A stretch of 58,219 nucleotides of DNA from Pasteurellaceae bacterium 15-036681. Lineage in GTDB: Bacteria; Pseudomonadota; Gammaproteobacteria; Enterobacterales; Pasteurellaceae. The position numbers were made by a program, and so were the translations under genes. Below are positions 19,568 to 29,119 of this stretch, piece by piece. Numbering within the stretch: the stretch's first letter is position 1; every line of letters begins with the position of its first letter. Location of the stretch: positions 1 through 58,219 of the forward strand of contig MQVI01000012.1 in the NCBI GenBank assembly GCA_002002485.1, written 5' to 3'. The notes below the pieces were generated by a model. It did no database searches. It was not told where the DNA came from and saw only the letters and a list, made by a program, of their open reading frames with translations.

Positions 19568-21001
19568 ATGTCTGATTCTAGATATGCTTCGTTGAAGAAG
19601 CTAACTCAATATCCTTTAGCGCTAGCAAGAAAACGCAAGGTGCTGTTCTTTATCGGCTCTTGCTTATTTGCTTTTTTAATGGCAACTTTCTTAGCTGAGC
19701 CTATTTTTACTCAGACACAACTTTATGTGATTGCATTGCTGTTTTTAGCTATTTCATTATGGATAACAGAAGCTATTCCACCTTTTGCAGTTGGAATTTT
19801 AATCATCGGATGTCTTGTTCTCATTATGGGAATGGATTCCGAACATAGTCATGCTAAATATCTTCAAACATGGTCTGATAATGTTATTTGGCTTTTTTTG
19901 GGCGGTTTTTTTCTTGCTGAAGCAATGAAAAAGACAGAATTAGATGTACTTTTACTAAAGCGAGTATTGCCACGTTTTGGCCAAAATCCACGTAATGTAT
20001 TATGGGGATTAATGCTTGTGACAGCTGTTATGTCAATGTTTATGAGTAACACGGCAACAACTGCAATGATGATTGCAACAGTCAGTCCAATTTTTGCTAG
20101 TCTTGATAAAAAAGCTAACTTTTCTCGAGCGCTATTACTTGGTATTCCTGCAGCAGCATCTATTGGCGGAATGGGAACTATTATAGGTTCCCCTCCAAAT
20201 GCAATTGCAGTAGGTGCGTTAGAAAATGCTGGATATTCAATCTCATTCCTTGAATGGATGGTAATTGGAGCCCCAATTGCATTCCTACTACTTTACATTT
20301 TTTGGAAAGTGCTATTAGTACGTTACCGAATTACAAATCAGGGGAACCTGCATTTTGACTTTTTGGATAACATCAAAACTGAATTTAGCGAAGAAGAAAA
20401 GACTCAGAAATGGATTGTGCTTGTTATCCTTGCGATCACGCTATTTTGTTGGTTATTTGCAAAATGGCTTGGAATTCCTGTTGCGGCAGCATCAGGCATT
20501 CCAATAGTTGGCTTAACTATGATGGGTATTCTGGATTCAGACGATATTCGTAAGCTTCCTTGGGATACGCTGATGCTTGTTGCAGGTGGTTTAGCGCTAG
20601 GATTAGCTATTGAAGAACAAGGTATTGCAGCTCATTTTGTAGGGAAAATCAGCCATATTCAGTTAAGTTTTACTGCGCTATTAATTCTCTTTGGTTTTAT
20701 CACCGTACTACTTTCTAATTTTATGAGTAATACCGCCGCAACAACCATTTTAATTCCTGTTGCACTATCGCTGCTAGCGGTCGTAGGGGCTGATGTGAAT
20801 CCAATTATTTTACCTTTGGTAATCGGTTTAAGTGCCTCATGTGCACTGTTTTTACCTGTATCAACACCGCCAAATGCAATTGCATTTAGTACAGGCTTAA
20901 TTCAGCAATCTGAATTCCGATTAGGTGGTGTTATCATTGGTTTATTAGGACCAATAGTTAGCATCATCTGGGTGTGGTTAGCCGTAGGAATATTTTTCTA
21001 A
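19568..21001 (+). CDS. DASS/SLC13 family sodium:anion symporter (dicarboxylate or sulfate type)
   Basis: This inner-membrane carrier of the divalent anion:Na+ symporter family most likely takes up C4-dicarboxylates or similar acids. The 477 residues have about 11-12 hydrophobic segments and the two family repeats, each with an SNT motif: MSNTATTAMM with later GSPPNAIA, and MSNTAATTIL with later STPPNAIAF. These bind the substrate carboxylate and sodium. The ATG follows GGAGG at 19559-19563. A perfect CRP site upstream fits a carbon-source transporter. The substrate cannot be fixed from sequence. A proposal such as sdcS or citT would be a guess, so no symbol is given. Confidence 0.9.
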   Translation: MSDSRYASLKKLTQYPLALARKRKVLFFIGSCLFAFLMATFLAEPIFTQTQLYVIALLFLAISLWITEAIPPFAVGILIIGCLVLIMGMDSEHSHAKYLQTWSDNVIWLFLGGFFLAEAMKKTELDVLLLKRVLPRFGQNPRNVLWGLMLVTAVMSMFMSNTATTAMMIATVSPIFASLDKKANFSRALLLGIPAAASIGGMGTIIGSPPNAIAVGALENAGYSISFLEWMVIGAPIAFLLLYIFWKVLLVRYRITNQGNLHFDFLDNIKTEFSEEEKTQKWIVLVILAITLFCWLFAKWLGIPVAAASGIPIVGLTMMGILDSDDIRKLPWDTLMLVAGGLALGLAIEEQGIAAHFVGKISHIQLSFTALLILFGFITVLLSNFMSNTAATTILIPVALSLLAVVGADVNPIILPLVIGLSASCALFLPVSTPPNAIAFSTGLIQQSEFRLGGVIIGLLGPIVSIIWVWLAVGIFF

Positions 21002-21007
21002 TAATTT

Positions 21008-21039
21008 AATAGGAGCTTATTAATTTAAGCTCCTATTTT
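21008..21039. terminator. Bidirectional terminator after the SLC13 gene
   Basis: A 12-base stem AATAGGAGCTTA / TAAGCTCCTATT with a short AT loop, and T-rich tails on both strands. It separates the transporter from the converging ywiC-like gene, whose stop is at 21042. Confidence 0.88.
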
Positions 21040-21041
21040 CT

Positions 21042-21752
21042 CTAGCTAAAATATAACCCGACCATCAATCCTGCCACAACAATAAATTCAAGCATTCCAA
21101 CTTGCTTAATACTCAATCTTTGGTAAGGAACGATAACCGCTCGTAAACTTGCCAGCGCATAAGATAAGGCAATACTCACCATTCCCAACCCAAGATAACA
21201 CAAGAAAAAACCTAAATGTAATCCTAAGCTCCATTTTTTGTATATTGGATTTTTACGTTCTCGAGCGACACTTTTTACATAAAAAGTACCTGCAATAAAA
21301 AACAAGGTAGGATGAATAAAGATTTCCCAATTATATTGCTGTGTTACTAAGTAGAATGCAGCCATCCCAATAATACCAAAGGTTGCTATTCCAGCAATAT
21401 CATTGATCAAATTCCGCTCATCTCTTTTCTTTGCAAAATAGATTTGCACCGCAGCAAGCGGTAAGATTGGTAAGATAAATTGCAAAATAGTCCAATCATA
21501 CATAACCACAGGTATGGCAAATAACGTACTTATTCCAATATAAATTCCAGCCCATTTTTTATATGGCTGTGTATGCTTTTTGCTAAAAATGGCAAAAAAT
21601 GGATAAGAAAATAGGTACAGAAATAACCATGCAAGCCCTAACCAAAACAGCGGCAGTATAAAATGGGCTTTAAAGATTGCATAGATAAATGGTACAAATG
21701 CCATAACCAATGCACCATATTGATTCGATACAATTGGTTTATCCTTCAACAC
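21042..21752 (-). CDS. YwiC-like integral membrane protein
   Basis: The protein is highly hydrophobic, with about eight membrane segments, and begins with the YwiC-family pattern KPIVSNQYGALVMAF followed by helices. The function of YwiC proteins is not known. I choose the GTG at 21752 (236 residues) because AAGGAG, inside the last codons of elyC, lies at the right distance. A TTG at 21779 would also keep the frame. The overlap with elyC indicates a two-gene operon. The Lys/Arg-rich N-terminus suggests a cytoplasmic start. No catalytic motif is visible. Confidence 0.75.
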   Translation of the reverse strand: MLKDKPIVSNQYGALVMAFVPFIYAIFKAHFILPLFWLGLAWLFLYLFSYPFFAIFSKKHTQPYKKWAGIYIGISTLFAIPVVMYDWTILQFILPILPLAAVQIYFAKKRDERNLINDIAGIATFGIIGMAAFYLVTQQYNWEIFIHPTLFFIAGTFYVKSVARERKNPIYKKWSLGLHLGFFLCYLGLGMVSIALSYALASLRAVIVPYQRLSIKQVGMLEFIVVAGLMVGLYFS

Positions 21753-21756
21753 TTTT

Positions 21757-22500
21757 TTACTTCTCCTTCCAATAACCAACCCACTCTTTTAAGGCTTGCA
21801 TTGTTGAAGCCATTGCTCCTGCTTGTGGAATAAAATGCATTAAGTTTAACTCATAAGAATCTGGGGTAATTCCATTACCAATGCTTGCAGGCAATACTTC
21901 AAAACCTGCTCGTTCAAACAATAATTTCGCGCGTAACATATGCCATTGATTAGTCACCAGAATAATTTTATTAATTTGCTGTTTAGCTAAAATTTCTTTA
22001 GTAAATTGTGCATTTTGAATCGTGGTAAGAGCGTGTTCTTCTAACCATTCTGTAGGTGTGTGAAAAAACAACTCCAACTCATGCGCCATGACTTTAGCTT
22101 CAGAATTACCATTTGGACTACTACCTGTAATTAAAACTGGCAATCTTGTTTCCTGATATAAATAAGCAGTATAACGTAAACGCTCAAGCGCAACTTGAGG
22201 AACAGCAAGACGTCCATACAATTCATGGCTATCACGTAGCCCTCCGCCTAATAATACAATTGCCTGTGCCTGCTTATAATCAGCAATAGAGAGATTATCC
22301 TCTTCTACTAGACTATCTTGTAATTTTTGCGCAGTATAGGGAATACTGACAACATAAAGAATAACGATACTAAGTAAAGTACAAGTATAGCTTAGTTTTT
22401 TATAACTAAACCTTGCCAAAACTAAAGCTAATAGAAGTAATACGATGACAATAAAAGGAGGCAAAATCATGGCCGTAATAAGTTTTGTAATCAAAAACAT
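21757..22500 (-). CDS. elyC: ElyC/SanA/YdcF family (DUF218) envelope protein
   Basis: The protein resembles E. coli ElyC, an inner-membrane factor needed for normal cell-wall and undecaprenyl-phosphate lipid carrier metabolism at low temperature. The 247 residues have two N-terminal membrane helices (about 1-28 and 35-55), followed by the DUF218 domain with AIVLLGGGLRD, PVLITGSSPNGNSEA, ALTTIQNAQFTKEIL and LVTNQWHMLRA. These are the typical motifs of that fold. It is the first gene of a probable pair with the ywiC-like gene. The divergent upstream gap to 22635 is 134 bases. Family membership is firm. The exact name is likely but not certain. Confidence 0.82.
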   Translation of the reverse strand: MFLITKLITAMILPPFIVIVLLLLALVLARFSYKKLSYTCTLLSIVILYVVSIPYTAQKLQDSLVEEDNLSIADYKQAQAIVLLGGGLRDSHELYGRLAVPQVALERLRYTAYLYQETRLPVLITGSSPNGNSEAKVMAHELELFFHTPTEWLEEHALTTIQNAQFTKEILAKQQINKIILVTNQWHMLRAKLLFERAGFEVLPASIGNGITPDSYELNLMHFIPQAGAMASTMQALKEWVGYWKEK

Positions 22501-22634
22501 AAGTGTCTTCTTCTCTAAATTGAACTAGTTGCGTATTATAAAGGCAGAATAAAAATTTTCTTCATAATTTACGAACTATATCGCAATTTTTATGTTCTAA
22601 TAGCACGTTTTATTTTTTATTCGGAAAAGCAACA

Positions 22635-23612
22635 ATGAACAATGTATTAATAGATTTGAAACAACAACTTAGTAAGATTAATGAACTCATTATAGATAAA
22701 GATGATGTTCTCTATTTTGACTATCCTCTGCATTTAAATGTAGGGGATCTTTTGATCTATGCGGGAACAGAAGCCTTTTTTAAAGATTACAATATCAATA
22801 TCCGTTTAAGACGTTGCTTACAAAGCTTTGACCTAAATGAAGTAAAAAAATACATTCATCCGAATACGACACTTATTTGCCATGGTGGTGGAAATTTTGG
22901 TGATCTCTATCCGTTGATCCAAAAATTACGTGAAGATATCGTACAGGCATTCCCAAATAACCGAGTGATTGTGATGCCACAAACTGCACATTTTTCAAAT
23001 CAGCAAGCAATGGAAAAATCAGCAAAGATTTTTAAATCTCATCCTGACTGCCACTTATTTGCACGCGATATTTCAACATTTAATCTGTTAAAAAACCACT
23101 TTTCAGATAATGTTGCATTGTCACCTGATATGGCACACCAACTCTATGGGAGTTTACAAACTAAAAAAGTAGAGTCCGAAGACAAGCCTCAAAATGTGCT
23201 TTACTTTCTACGTAAAGATATTGAAAAGAGCAATCTTGAGCAACAAATTAGATCAAGTTTATCAAATGAAGCAACGGTAAAAGACTGGGAAGATATTCTA
23301 ACTGTACGAGATCATAAATATGAGCTTTTTTGCAGTCGTTTAGCGACATTCGCAAATCGCTTTAATTTAACTTTCTTAAAAAATCGAGTAAATAAGATGT
23401 GGTATCGCTATAGTCTAGAAGTGATTGAAAGAGTCCGTCAAATTTTTATAAGCTATGATTTAGTTGTAACAAGTCGCTTACACGGACATATTTTTTCTTG
23501 TTTGTTAGAAATTCCAAATGAAGTGTGTGATAATTCTTACGGTAAGAACTTGGGGTATTACAATCAATGGACAAAGGAGATTCCGTTTAGTTGCCCCCAT
23601 ACTGTTGCTTAA
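22635..23612 (+). CDS. Polysaccharide pyruvyl transferase family protein
   Basis: The 325 residues fit the PF04230 polysaccharide pyruvyl transferase family. Members add pyruvate ketals to sugars of capsule, exopolysaccharide or LPS. Typical motifs are LNVGDLLIYAGTE near residue 34, CHGGGNFGD at 82-90, VIMPQTAHF near 113, ARDISTFNLL near 142 and the C-terminal TSRLHGHIFSCLLEIP. There is no signal peptide or membrane helix, so it acts in the cytoplasm. It stands alone between divergent elyC and a terminator, with no other glycan genes beside it. The acceptor is unknown. Confidence 0.85.
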   Translation: MNNVLIDLKQQLSKINELIIDKDDVLYFDYPLHLNVGDLLIYAGTEAFFKDYNINIRLRRCLQSFDLNEVKKYIHPNTTLICHGGGNFGDLYPLIQKLREDIVQAFPNNRVIVMPQTAHFSNQQAMEKSAKIFKSHPDCHLFARDISTFNLLKNHFSDNVALSPDMAHQLYGSLQTKKVESEDKPQNVLYFLRKDIEKSNLEQQIRSSLSNEATVKDWEDILTVRDHKYELFCSRLATFANRFNLTFLKNRVNKMWYRYSLEVIERVRQIFISYDLVVTSRLHGHIFSCLLEIPNEVCDNSYGKNLGYYNQWTKEIPFSCPHTVA

Positions 23613-23620
23613 ATATAAAA

Positions 23621-23641
23621 AGGGCGCCATCAAAGCGCCCT
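23621..23641. terminator. Terminator between the pyruvyl transferase gene and doxX
   Basis: A 7-base GC-rich stem AGGGCGC / GCGCCCT with a 7-base loop, with A-rich sequence before and T/A-rich sequence after. It lies between two converging genes and can serve both. Confidence 0.85.
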
Positions 23642-23648
23642 CTAAAAA

Positions 23649-24059
23649 TTAGTTTTTACCAAAAATCTTTTGGTCTAATGATAATTTATCAGCACCCGTA
23701 AATACGAATACTAAAAATGCTACCGAGTACATTGCAGCTAGTTCGCCTCTATTTAACATTGGTTGGAAAATACTACCTTGGGCACCGTGTACAATAAAAT
23801 AAGCATAAGCCATCATGCCACATAATAAGAATGCAACTGGACGAGTGAATAGGCCTAATGCAAATAAGATTCCACCAACGATTTCTAGCACTGCTGCGAA
23901 ACCCATTTGAGAAAATAATTCTACGCTACCATTACCGCCAGTCATTGATACTGGAAATTCAAAGAATTTTGCTGTGCCGTGCAATAAGAACATATAACCA
24001 ATAACAACACGCACTAATAAAAATGCAGCTGGACGAAGATTTTCTAACATTTGATTCAT
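23649..24059 (-). CDS. DoxX family membrane protein
   Basis: The 136 residues form four membrane helices with the DoxX pattern: RVVIGYMFLLHGTAKFFEFP, then MGFAAVLEIVGGILFALGLFTRPVAFLL, then a third and fourth helix. DoxX proteins are small inner-membrane proteins. Some members take part in quinone or oxidative-stress chemistry, but the role here is unknown. It starts with ATG at 24059 and is divergent from a LysR regulator. The 157-base gap between them holds an inverted repeat at 24113-24133, which suggests the regulator controls this gene. Confidence 0.88.
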   Translation of the reverse strand: MNQMLENLRPAAFLLVRVVIGYMFLLHGTAKFFEFPVSMTGGNGSVELFSQMGFAAVLEIVGGILFALGLFTRPVAFLLCGMMAYAYFIVHGAQGSIFQPMLNRGELAAMYSVAFLVFVFTGADKLSLDQKIFGKN

Positions 24060-24112
24060 AAAGTTTCCTAAAATTTGCTTATGAGTTTAAAAGGTAAGCG
24101 ACTTATATATTC

Positions 24113-24133
24113 ACTTACTTGTCATTCGTAAGT
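24113..24133. promoter_or_regulatory. Candidate LysR-type operator between doxX and the regulator
   Basis: ACTTAC-N9-GTAAGT is a 21-base dyad in the divergent promoter region. It has the T-N11-A style of LysR-family boxes. The position between a regulator and its divergent neighbour is the usual one. No experimental support is available from sequence. Confidence 0.5.
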
Positions 24134-24216
24134 TTAAGCTTTTTTTTAAAACTGATCATTACTACATTACTTAATTCACTCTTTAGTGAAACTTAATAAA
24201 CTATCAGGATAAATAT

Positions 24217-25113
24217 ATGTACGACTACAAAGCTATGAATGTATTTGTAACAGTTGTAGAACAAGGTTCTATGCAGGCTGCGGCAGAAAAACTACTAACA
24301 ACGCCATCGGCAGTTACTCAAGCTATTCAAAAACTTGAAAATCATCTAAAAATAAAATTATTACATCGTACTACTCGCAAATTATCTCTCACTGGTGCAG
24401 GAGAAGCATTTTATCGACATGCCTCACAAATGCAAAAAAGTGCAGAAGAAGCAATAAAAAGTGTCGAACGAATTCGCTCTCAGCCAATAGGACAATTAAA
24501 TATCACTTGTGTAACTGGATTGATGGGCGGAAGCCTAATGGCAAATGTCTTTAAATCGATGATTGATAACCACCCTGAATTTCATCTTAATTTAATGTTT
24601 GAAGATAAAATTGTCGATCTAGTTGAAAATAGAATTGATATAGCCATCCGTGCTGGTACGGAAACGCTAGGCGATAATATGATTGCTCGCCGGATTCTTG
24701 AAGTAGAATTCATTATAGTAGGGCATTGTGACTATTTTGCAGAAAAAGGGATCCCAAAAACGCTAGATGAATTAGCCAAGGCGGATTGGATAAGTTTTTT
24801 ACATAATCGTTATACGTCTCTCAATCTAAGGAATGAGAATGAAACTAGAGAGATCTTTCCTGATTATCGAATCAGTTGTAATAGTCTCTATGCAAGCCGA
24901 AATTTGATGATGAGTGGGTTAGGTATTTCTATTCAACCTAAACGAGAAGTCGCACAGTATGTTGCAAGCGGTGAGTTAATTCAAATTTTTCCCGAATGGA
25001 AATTGGCGACTGTACCATTGTATATGGTGACTCAGCAGGGAGTGCAATCCGAAAAAGTACGTATCGCTTGCAAATTAATTACTGATTACTTTAAGCAATT
25101 AAAAATTGCTTAA
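24217..25113 (+). CDS. LysR family transcriptional regulator
   Basis: The 298 residues have the LysR layout. A winged helix-turn-helix spans about 1-60 (FVTVVEQGSMQAAAEKL, TTPSAVTQAIQKLENHL, LLHRTTRKLSLTGAGE), and a periplasmic-binding-like effector domain follows from about 90 to 295. The sequence resembles the AaeR/CrgA/DsdC-like subgroup that often controls a divergent membrane or redox gene. It is divergent from doxX, with a dyad between them. The effector is unknown. A terminator at 25122-25149 follows. Confidence 0.93.
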   Translation: MYDYKAMNVFVTVVEQGSMQAAAEKLLTTPSAVTQAIQKLENHLKIKLLHRTTRKLSLTGAGEAFYRHASQMQKSAEEAIKSVERIRSQPIGQLNITCVTGLMGGSLMANVFKSMIDNHPEFHLNLMFEDKIVDLVENRIDIAIRAGTETLGDNMIARRILEVEFIIVGHCDYFAEKGIPKTLDELAKADWISFLHNRYTSLNLRNENETREIFPDYRISCNSLYASRNLMMSGLGISIQPKREVAQYVASGELIQIFPEWKLATVPLYMVTQQGVQSEKVRIACKLITDYFKQLKIA

Positions 25114-25121
25114 TTATATGG

Positions 25122-25149
25122 GTAGTTGGGGATATTTCCCCAACTATCC
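25122..25149. terminator. Bidirectional terminator between LysR gene and kdsC
   Basis: A stem of about 11 bases, GTAGTTGGGGA / TTCCCCAACTA, around a TAT loop. It sits between converging genes just before the kdsC stop at 25154. Confidence 0.82.
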
Positions 25150-25153
25150 TATA

Positions 25154-25693
25154 CTACTGCGCCATTTGATGTACAACTCTCATAAAACCATCTGCGGTTG
25201 AATAGACATCTTCTTTACCCTGCGCTTTTAAAATCATATCGGACAGCTCACGAAATGCGGCATGCCCACCTTTACGAGTAAGAACTAAATCTGCTTGCGC
25301 TTGCATATAATCAAAAGCATCCCCCACTGCAACTGCTAAACCACATACCTCAAAAGCAGGTAAATCCAGAGTATCATCACCTAAAAATGCAGTTTCTTCA
25401 GCAGAAACACCCGCTTGTTCCATAAGGTCAAAGCAAGCTTGTCGTTTTGACATTTTACCTAATTGGAATAAAGGAATACCTAAATCCTTGATTCGTCGGC
25501 GTAAAATAGGCGTATCTCCGCCAGAAAGTACCGCAACTTGAATACCACAAGCAAGTAGCATTTTAATACCTAAACCATCTTTCACATTAAAATATTTTAA
25601 TGCCTCGCCATTCTCATCGTAATAGAGGCTACCATCAGTCAAAACGCCATCGATATCAGTGATCACTAACTTAATTTTTGCTAATCTTTCCAT
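25154..25693 (-). CDS. kdsC: Kdo-8-phosphate phosphatase KdsC
   Basis: KdsC is a HAD-superfamily phosphatase that converts Kdo-8-phosphate to Kdo, the sugar used by WaaA (also in this window). I choose the ATG at 25693 (179 residues, the usual length) because AAGGA lies just upstream. A longer frame begins at 25789 but would overlap the yggS start region. The motifs are ITDIDGVLTD (Asp13, Asp15), AVLSGG for motif II (the commonly seen last residue is Arg), LGKMSKRQACF with lysine, and FLGDDTLDLPAF for motif III. It is divergent from yggS with only 68 bases between. Confidence 0.95.
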   Translation of the reverse strand: MERLAKIKLVITDIDGVLTDGSLYYDENGEALKYFNVKDGLGIKMLLACGIQVAVLSGGDTPILRRRIKDLGIPLFQLGKMSKRQACFDLMEQAGVSAEETAFLGDDTLDLPAFEVCGLAVAVGDAFDYMQAQADLVLTRKGGHAAFRELSDMILKAQGKEDVYSTADGFMRVVHQMAQ

Positions 25694-25761
25694 TCTGTTT
25701 CCTTGCTTTTCAGAGTGTTGAGTTTTATCATCTTGCCTATTATAACCCTTTGGAGAAGATG

Positions 25762-26445
25762 ATGTCGATTTCTCAAAATTTAGCGACAATTTTACAGAAA
25801 ATTCAAAAAATTAGCCTAGAAGCTGGACGAAAACAAAATGCAGTGAAATTGCTCGCTGTCAGCAAAACAAAACCAGTAACCGATATTCAGCAAGTTATTG
25901 ATGCTGGTCACACTGCTTTTGGAGAAAACTACGTACAAGAGGGCGTAGAAAAAATTCAATATTTTGCAGATAACAAAGAGCTTGAGTGGCATTTTATTGG
26001 CCCATTGCAGTCAAATAAAACTCGTTTAGTCGCAGAGCATTTTGACTGGATTGAAACAGTTGACCGTCTCAAAATTGCCCAACGATTAAATGACCAACGT
26101 CCAGAACAATTATTGCCTTTAAATGTATTGATTCAAGTGAATGTCAGTGATGAAGAATCAAAATCTGGAATTGCACCAGAGCAATTATTTGAATTAGCGA
26201 CTGAAATTAGCAAATTACCTCGTTTGAAATTACGTGGTTTAATGGCTATTCCAAAGCCAGAAAGTGATCCTGAATTACAAAAAATTGCACTACGTCAAAT
26301 GGAACAGCTTTTTAAACAGTTACAACAGCAATTTGATGGGATTGACACACTTTCTATGGGAATGTCTGATGATATGCAAAGTGCCATTGAATGCGGTTCA
26401 ACGATGGTAAGAATTGGCACTGCAATTTTTGGTACTCGTTCTTAG
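25762..26445 (+). CDS. yggS: Pyridoxal phosphate homeostasis protein YggS (PLPBP)
   Basis: YggS binds pyridoxal phosphate and keeps its cellular level and amino-acid metabolism balanced. It has the alanine racemase-like barrel without racemase activity. I choose the second of two adjacent ATG codons (25762, 227 residues) because GGAG at 25752 is then six bases away. The PLP-binding Lys35 lies in LLAVSKTKP. HTAFGENYVQEG, WHFIGPLQSNK, LNVLIQVNVSDEESKSG and LSMGMSDDMQSAIECGSTMVRIG are all canonical. An upstream in-frame extension is not supported. The gene stands alone. Confidence 0.96.
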   Translation: MSISQNLATILQKIQKISLEAGRKQNAVKLLAVSKTKPVTDIQQVIDAGHTAFGENYVQEGVEKIQYFADNKELEWHFIGPLQSNKTRLVAEHFDWIETVDRLKIAQRLNDQRPEQLLPLNVLIQVNVSDEESKSGIAPEQLFELATEISKLPRLKLRGLMAIPKPESDPELQKIALRQMEQLFKQLQQQFDGIDTLSMGMSDDMQSAIECGSTMVRIGTAIFGTRS

Positions 26446-26509
26446 ACTTTACACTCAAACTGCAATATACTACGCAATAAATTTTTCGCTAAATCCGTAA
26501 GGAAATCCT

Positions 26510-29119
26510 ATGCAACCTAAAGCAAAATTTAGAAAAGATTATCGTCAGCCTGATTTTACTATTACCGATATTTATCTTGATTTTCAACTTGATCCTGAAG
26601 AAACCCTTGTCACTTCAACGTTAAGTGTAAAACGCTTAAATGCAGAAGCAACACAACTTCGTTTAGATGGGCATAGTTTCACCTTTGTCTCGTTAAAATT
26701 AGACGGTAAAACTTTTGAAAATTATCAAAAAGATGATGAATCACTTACTTTAGATTTAGCGAATGTTCCGGCAGAACAGTTCGAGCTAACCATTCAGACC
26801 CTATTACTTCCATCACAAAATACATCTTTGCAAGGGTTGTACCAATCTGGTGAAGGCATCTGTACTCAATGTGAAGCTGAAGGTTTCCGTCAGATTACCT
26901 ATATGCTTGATCGTCCGGATGTCCTTGCAAAATACCGCACAAAAATCACCGCTAGTAAAGAAAAATATCCGTACCTATTATCAAATGGTAACCGCATTGC
27001 ACAGGGGGATTTACCAAATGGTACACATTGGGTGGAATGGGAAGATCCATTCTTAAAACCGAGCTATTTATTTGCTTTAGTGGCAGGGGATTTCGATCTA
27101 CTGCAAGACAAATTTACCACGATGAGTGGTCGAGTCGTTGATCTCGAAATCTATGTCGATAGAGGCAACTTAAATCGTGCTACATGGGCAATGGAAAGCT
27201 TAAAACGTTCAATGAAATGGGACGAAGAGCGTTTCGGCTTAGAGTACGATTTAGATATTTATATGATCGTGGCGGTTGATTTCTTCAATATGGGTGCAAT
27301 GGAAAATAAAGGGTTAAATATCTTTAACTCTAAGTTTGTGCTTGCGAATCCACAAACGGCAACCGATGAAGATTATATGAATGTGGAAAGTGTGATTGCA
27401 CACGAATATTTCCACAACTGGACGGGTAACCGCATTACTTGTCGAGACTGGTTCCAGTTAAGCTTGAAAGAAGGTTTAACAGTATTCCGTGATCAAGAAT
27501 TTACCTCTGATTTATGGTCGCGTTCGGCAAAACGTATTGAAGATGTTCGTTTATTACGTGCAGTTCAGTTTGCTGAAGATGCGAGCCCAATGGCACATCC
27601 GATCCGCCCTGAAAAAGTGATTGAAATGAATAACTTCTATACCGTCACTGTATATGAAAAAGGTGCAGAAGTAATTCGTATGATTCACACTTTACTTGGT
27701 GAAGATAAATTCCAAAAAGGAATGAAACTCTATGTTGCAGAAAATGACGGAAAAGCAGCAACTTGTGAGGACTTCGTTTCAGCAATGGAGCGAGCATCTA
27801 GTATCGATCTTACTCAATTCCGTCGTTGGTATAGCCAATCAGGTACACCTGAATTAACGATTGCGGATGAATATGATGAAAAACGCCATATTTACCGTTT
27901 ACATGTTGCGCAAATGACTTCGCCAACTTTAGATCAAATCGAGAAAGTGAATTTACATATTCCATTGAAAGTGGCGCTTTACACCGATGATGGACGTAAA
28001 GTGAAATTGCAGTATGAATTATTGTCTGTAAGTGATGTACTAGATGTCATTCATGATAATCAAACATTTGAATTCCATAATGTGACACAACGTCCAGTAC
28101 CTGCTCTATTATGTGATTTTTCAGCACCAGTACGTTTAGATTATAACTACACTACTGAGCAACTAGTCACATTATTAAAATTTGCAGAGAATGATTTTGT
28201 TCGCTGGGATGCCGCTCAAATGCTGTTTAGTAATGAATTGCGTGAAAACCTTAGCCGTTATCAACAAGATCAAGCAATGCAATTTTCAGAATCACTACTT
28301 GAGGCGCTAACACTTGTGTTAGATAACTCAAGCCAAGATCCAGAGCTTGCAGCATTAACCTTAACATTACCAAAAGAAACGGAATTTGCTGAATTATTTA
28401 AAGTCATTGATCCAACAGGAATTGCTGTGGTACGCAACTTTATGCAGCGCGAAATTGCAAGCGCTTTAAAAGAGCGTCTGTTTGTTGTGTATAACCATAA
28501 TAAATTATCTGAATATCGTGTAGTCGCTGAAGATATGGCTCAACGCGCATTGCGTAATGTGTGTCTATCTTATCTGGCGTTTACAGATATGGGAAATAGC
28601 TTGGTACACAAACATTATCATCAAGCAGATAATATGACTGATACATTAGCAGCACTTACAGCATCAACAAAAGCACAGTTGCCAATTCGTGATAATCTAT
28701 TAGCGGATTTCGAGGAAAAATGGCATCATGACGGCTTAGTCATGGATAAATGGTTTGCTCTACAAGCAACCAGACCTGATGATAATGTGCTCGATATTGT
28801 GCAAACATTGTTAACGCATCGCAGTTTCAATTTCAAAAATCCAAATCGTGTACGAGCATTAGTGGGTGCCTTTGCAAACCAAAATCCAAATGCATTCCAT
28901 GCAATTGATGGTTCAGGCTACCGTTTCTTAGTTGAAATGTTAACGAAACTAAATGAAAGTAATCCACAAGTTGCTGCACGTTTGATTGAACCATTGATTA
29001 AACTTTCACGTTATGATGCACAGCGTCAAACCTTAATGCGTCGTGGACTAGAGCGCTTAAAAGGTTTAGATAATCTGGCTCGTGATTTATTTGAAAAAAT
29101 TGAAAAGGCATTACAGTAA
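26510..29119 (+). CDS. pepN: Aminopeptidase N (PepN, M1 family)
   Basis: PepN is the main cytoplasmic alanyl aminopeptidase, a zinc metallopeptidase that finishes protein turnover. The 869 residues equal the length of E. coli PepN. The substrate-anchoring GAMEN motif is at 262-266 and the zinc site HEYFHNWTGNR is at 298-308 (His298, Glu299, His302), with the third ligand in LKEGLTVFRDQEF. C-terminal helical repeats follow. The ATG follows AAGGA. Its stop overlaps the next gene start at 29119, so a small DUF805 protein is probably co-expressed. Confidence 0.98.
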   Translation: MQPKAKFRKDYRQPDFTITDIYLDFQLDPEETLVTSTLSVKRLNAEATQLRLDGHSFTFVSLKLDGKTFENYQKDDESLTLDLANVPAEQFELTIQTLLLPSQNTSLQGLYQSGEGICTQCEAEGFRQITYMLDRPDVLAKYRTKITASKEKYPYLLSNGNRIAQGDLPNGTHWVEWEDPFLKPSYLFALVAGDFDLLQDKFTTMSGRVVDLEIYVDRGNLNRATWAMESLKRSMKWDEERFGLEYDLDIYMIVAVDFFNMGAMENKGLNIFNSKFVLANPQTATDEDYMNVESVIAHEYFHNWTGNRITCRDWFQLSLKEGLTVFRDQEFTSDLWSRSAKRIEDVRLLRAVQFAEDASPMAHPIRPEKVIEMNNFYTVTVYEKGAEVIRMIHTLLGEDKFQKGMKLYVAENDGKAATCEDFVSAMERASSIDLTQFRRWYSQSGTPELTIADEYDEKRHIYRLHVAQMTSPTLDQIEKVNLHIPLKVALYTDDGRKVKLQYELLSVSDVLDVIHDNQTFEFHNVTQRPVPALLCDFSAPVRLDYNYTTEQLVTLLKFAENDFVRWDAAQMLFSNELRENLSRYQQDQAMQFSESLLEALTLVLDNSSQDPELAALTLTLPKETEFAELFKVIDPTGIAVVRNFMQREIASALKERLFVVYNHNKLSEYRVVAEDMAQRALRNVCLSYLAFTDMGNSLVHKHYHQADNMTDTLAALTASTKAQLPIRDNLLADFEEKWHHDGLVMDKWFALQATRPDDNVLDIVQTLLTHRSFNFKNPNRVRALVGAFANQNPNAFHAIDGSGYRFLVEMLTKLNESNPQVAARLIEPLIKLSRYDAQRQTLMRRGLERLKGLDNLARDLFEKIEKALQ

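Noticed and set aside
25694-25789. Longer N-terminus of KdsC
   Set aside because: It would give 211 residues with a polar, non-conserved leader overlapping the yggS start. AAGGA before 25693 supports the short form.
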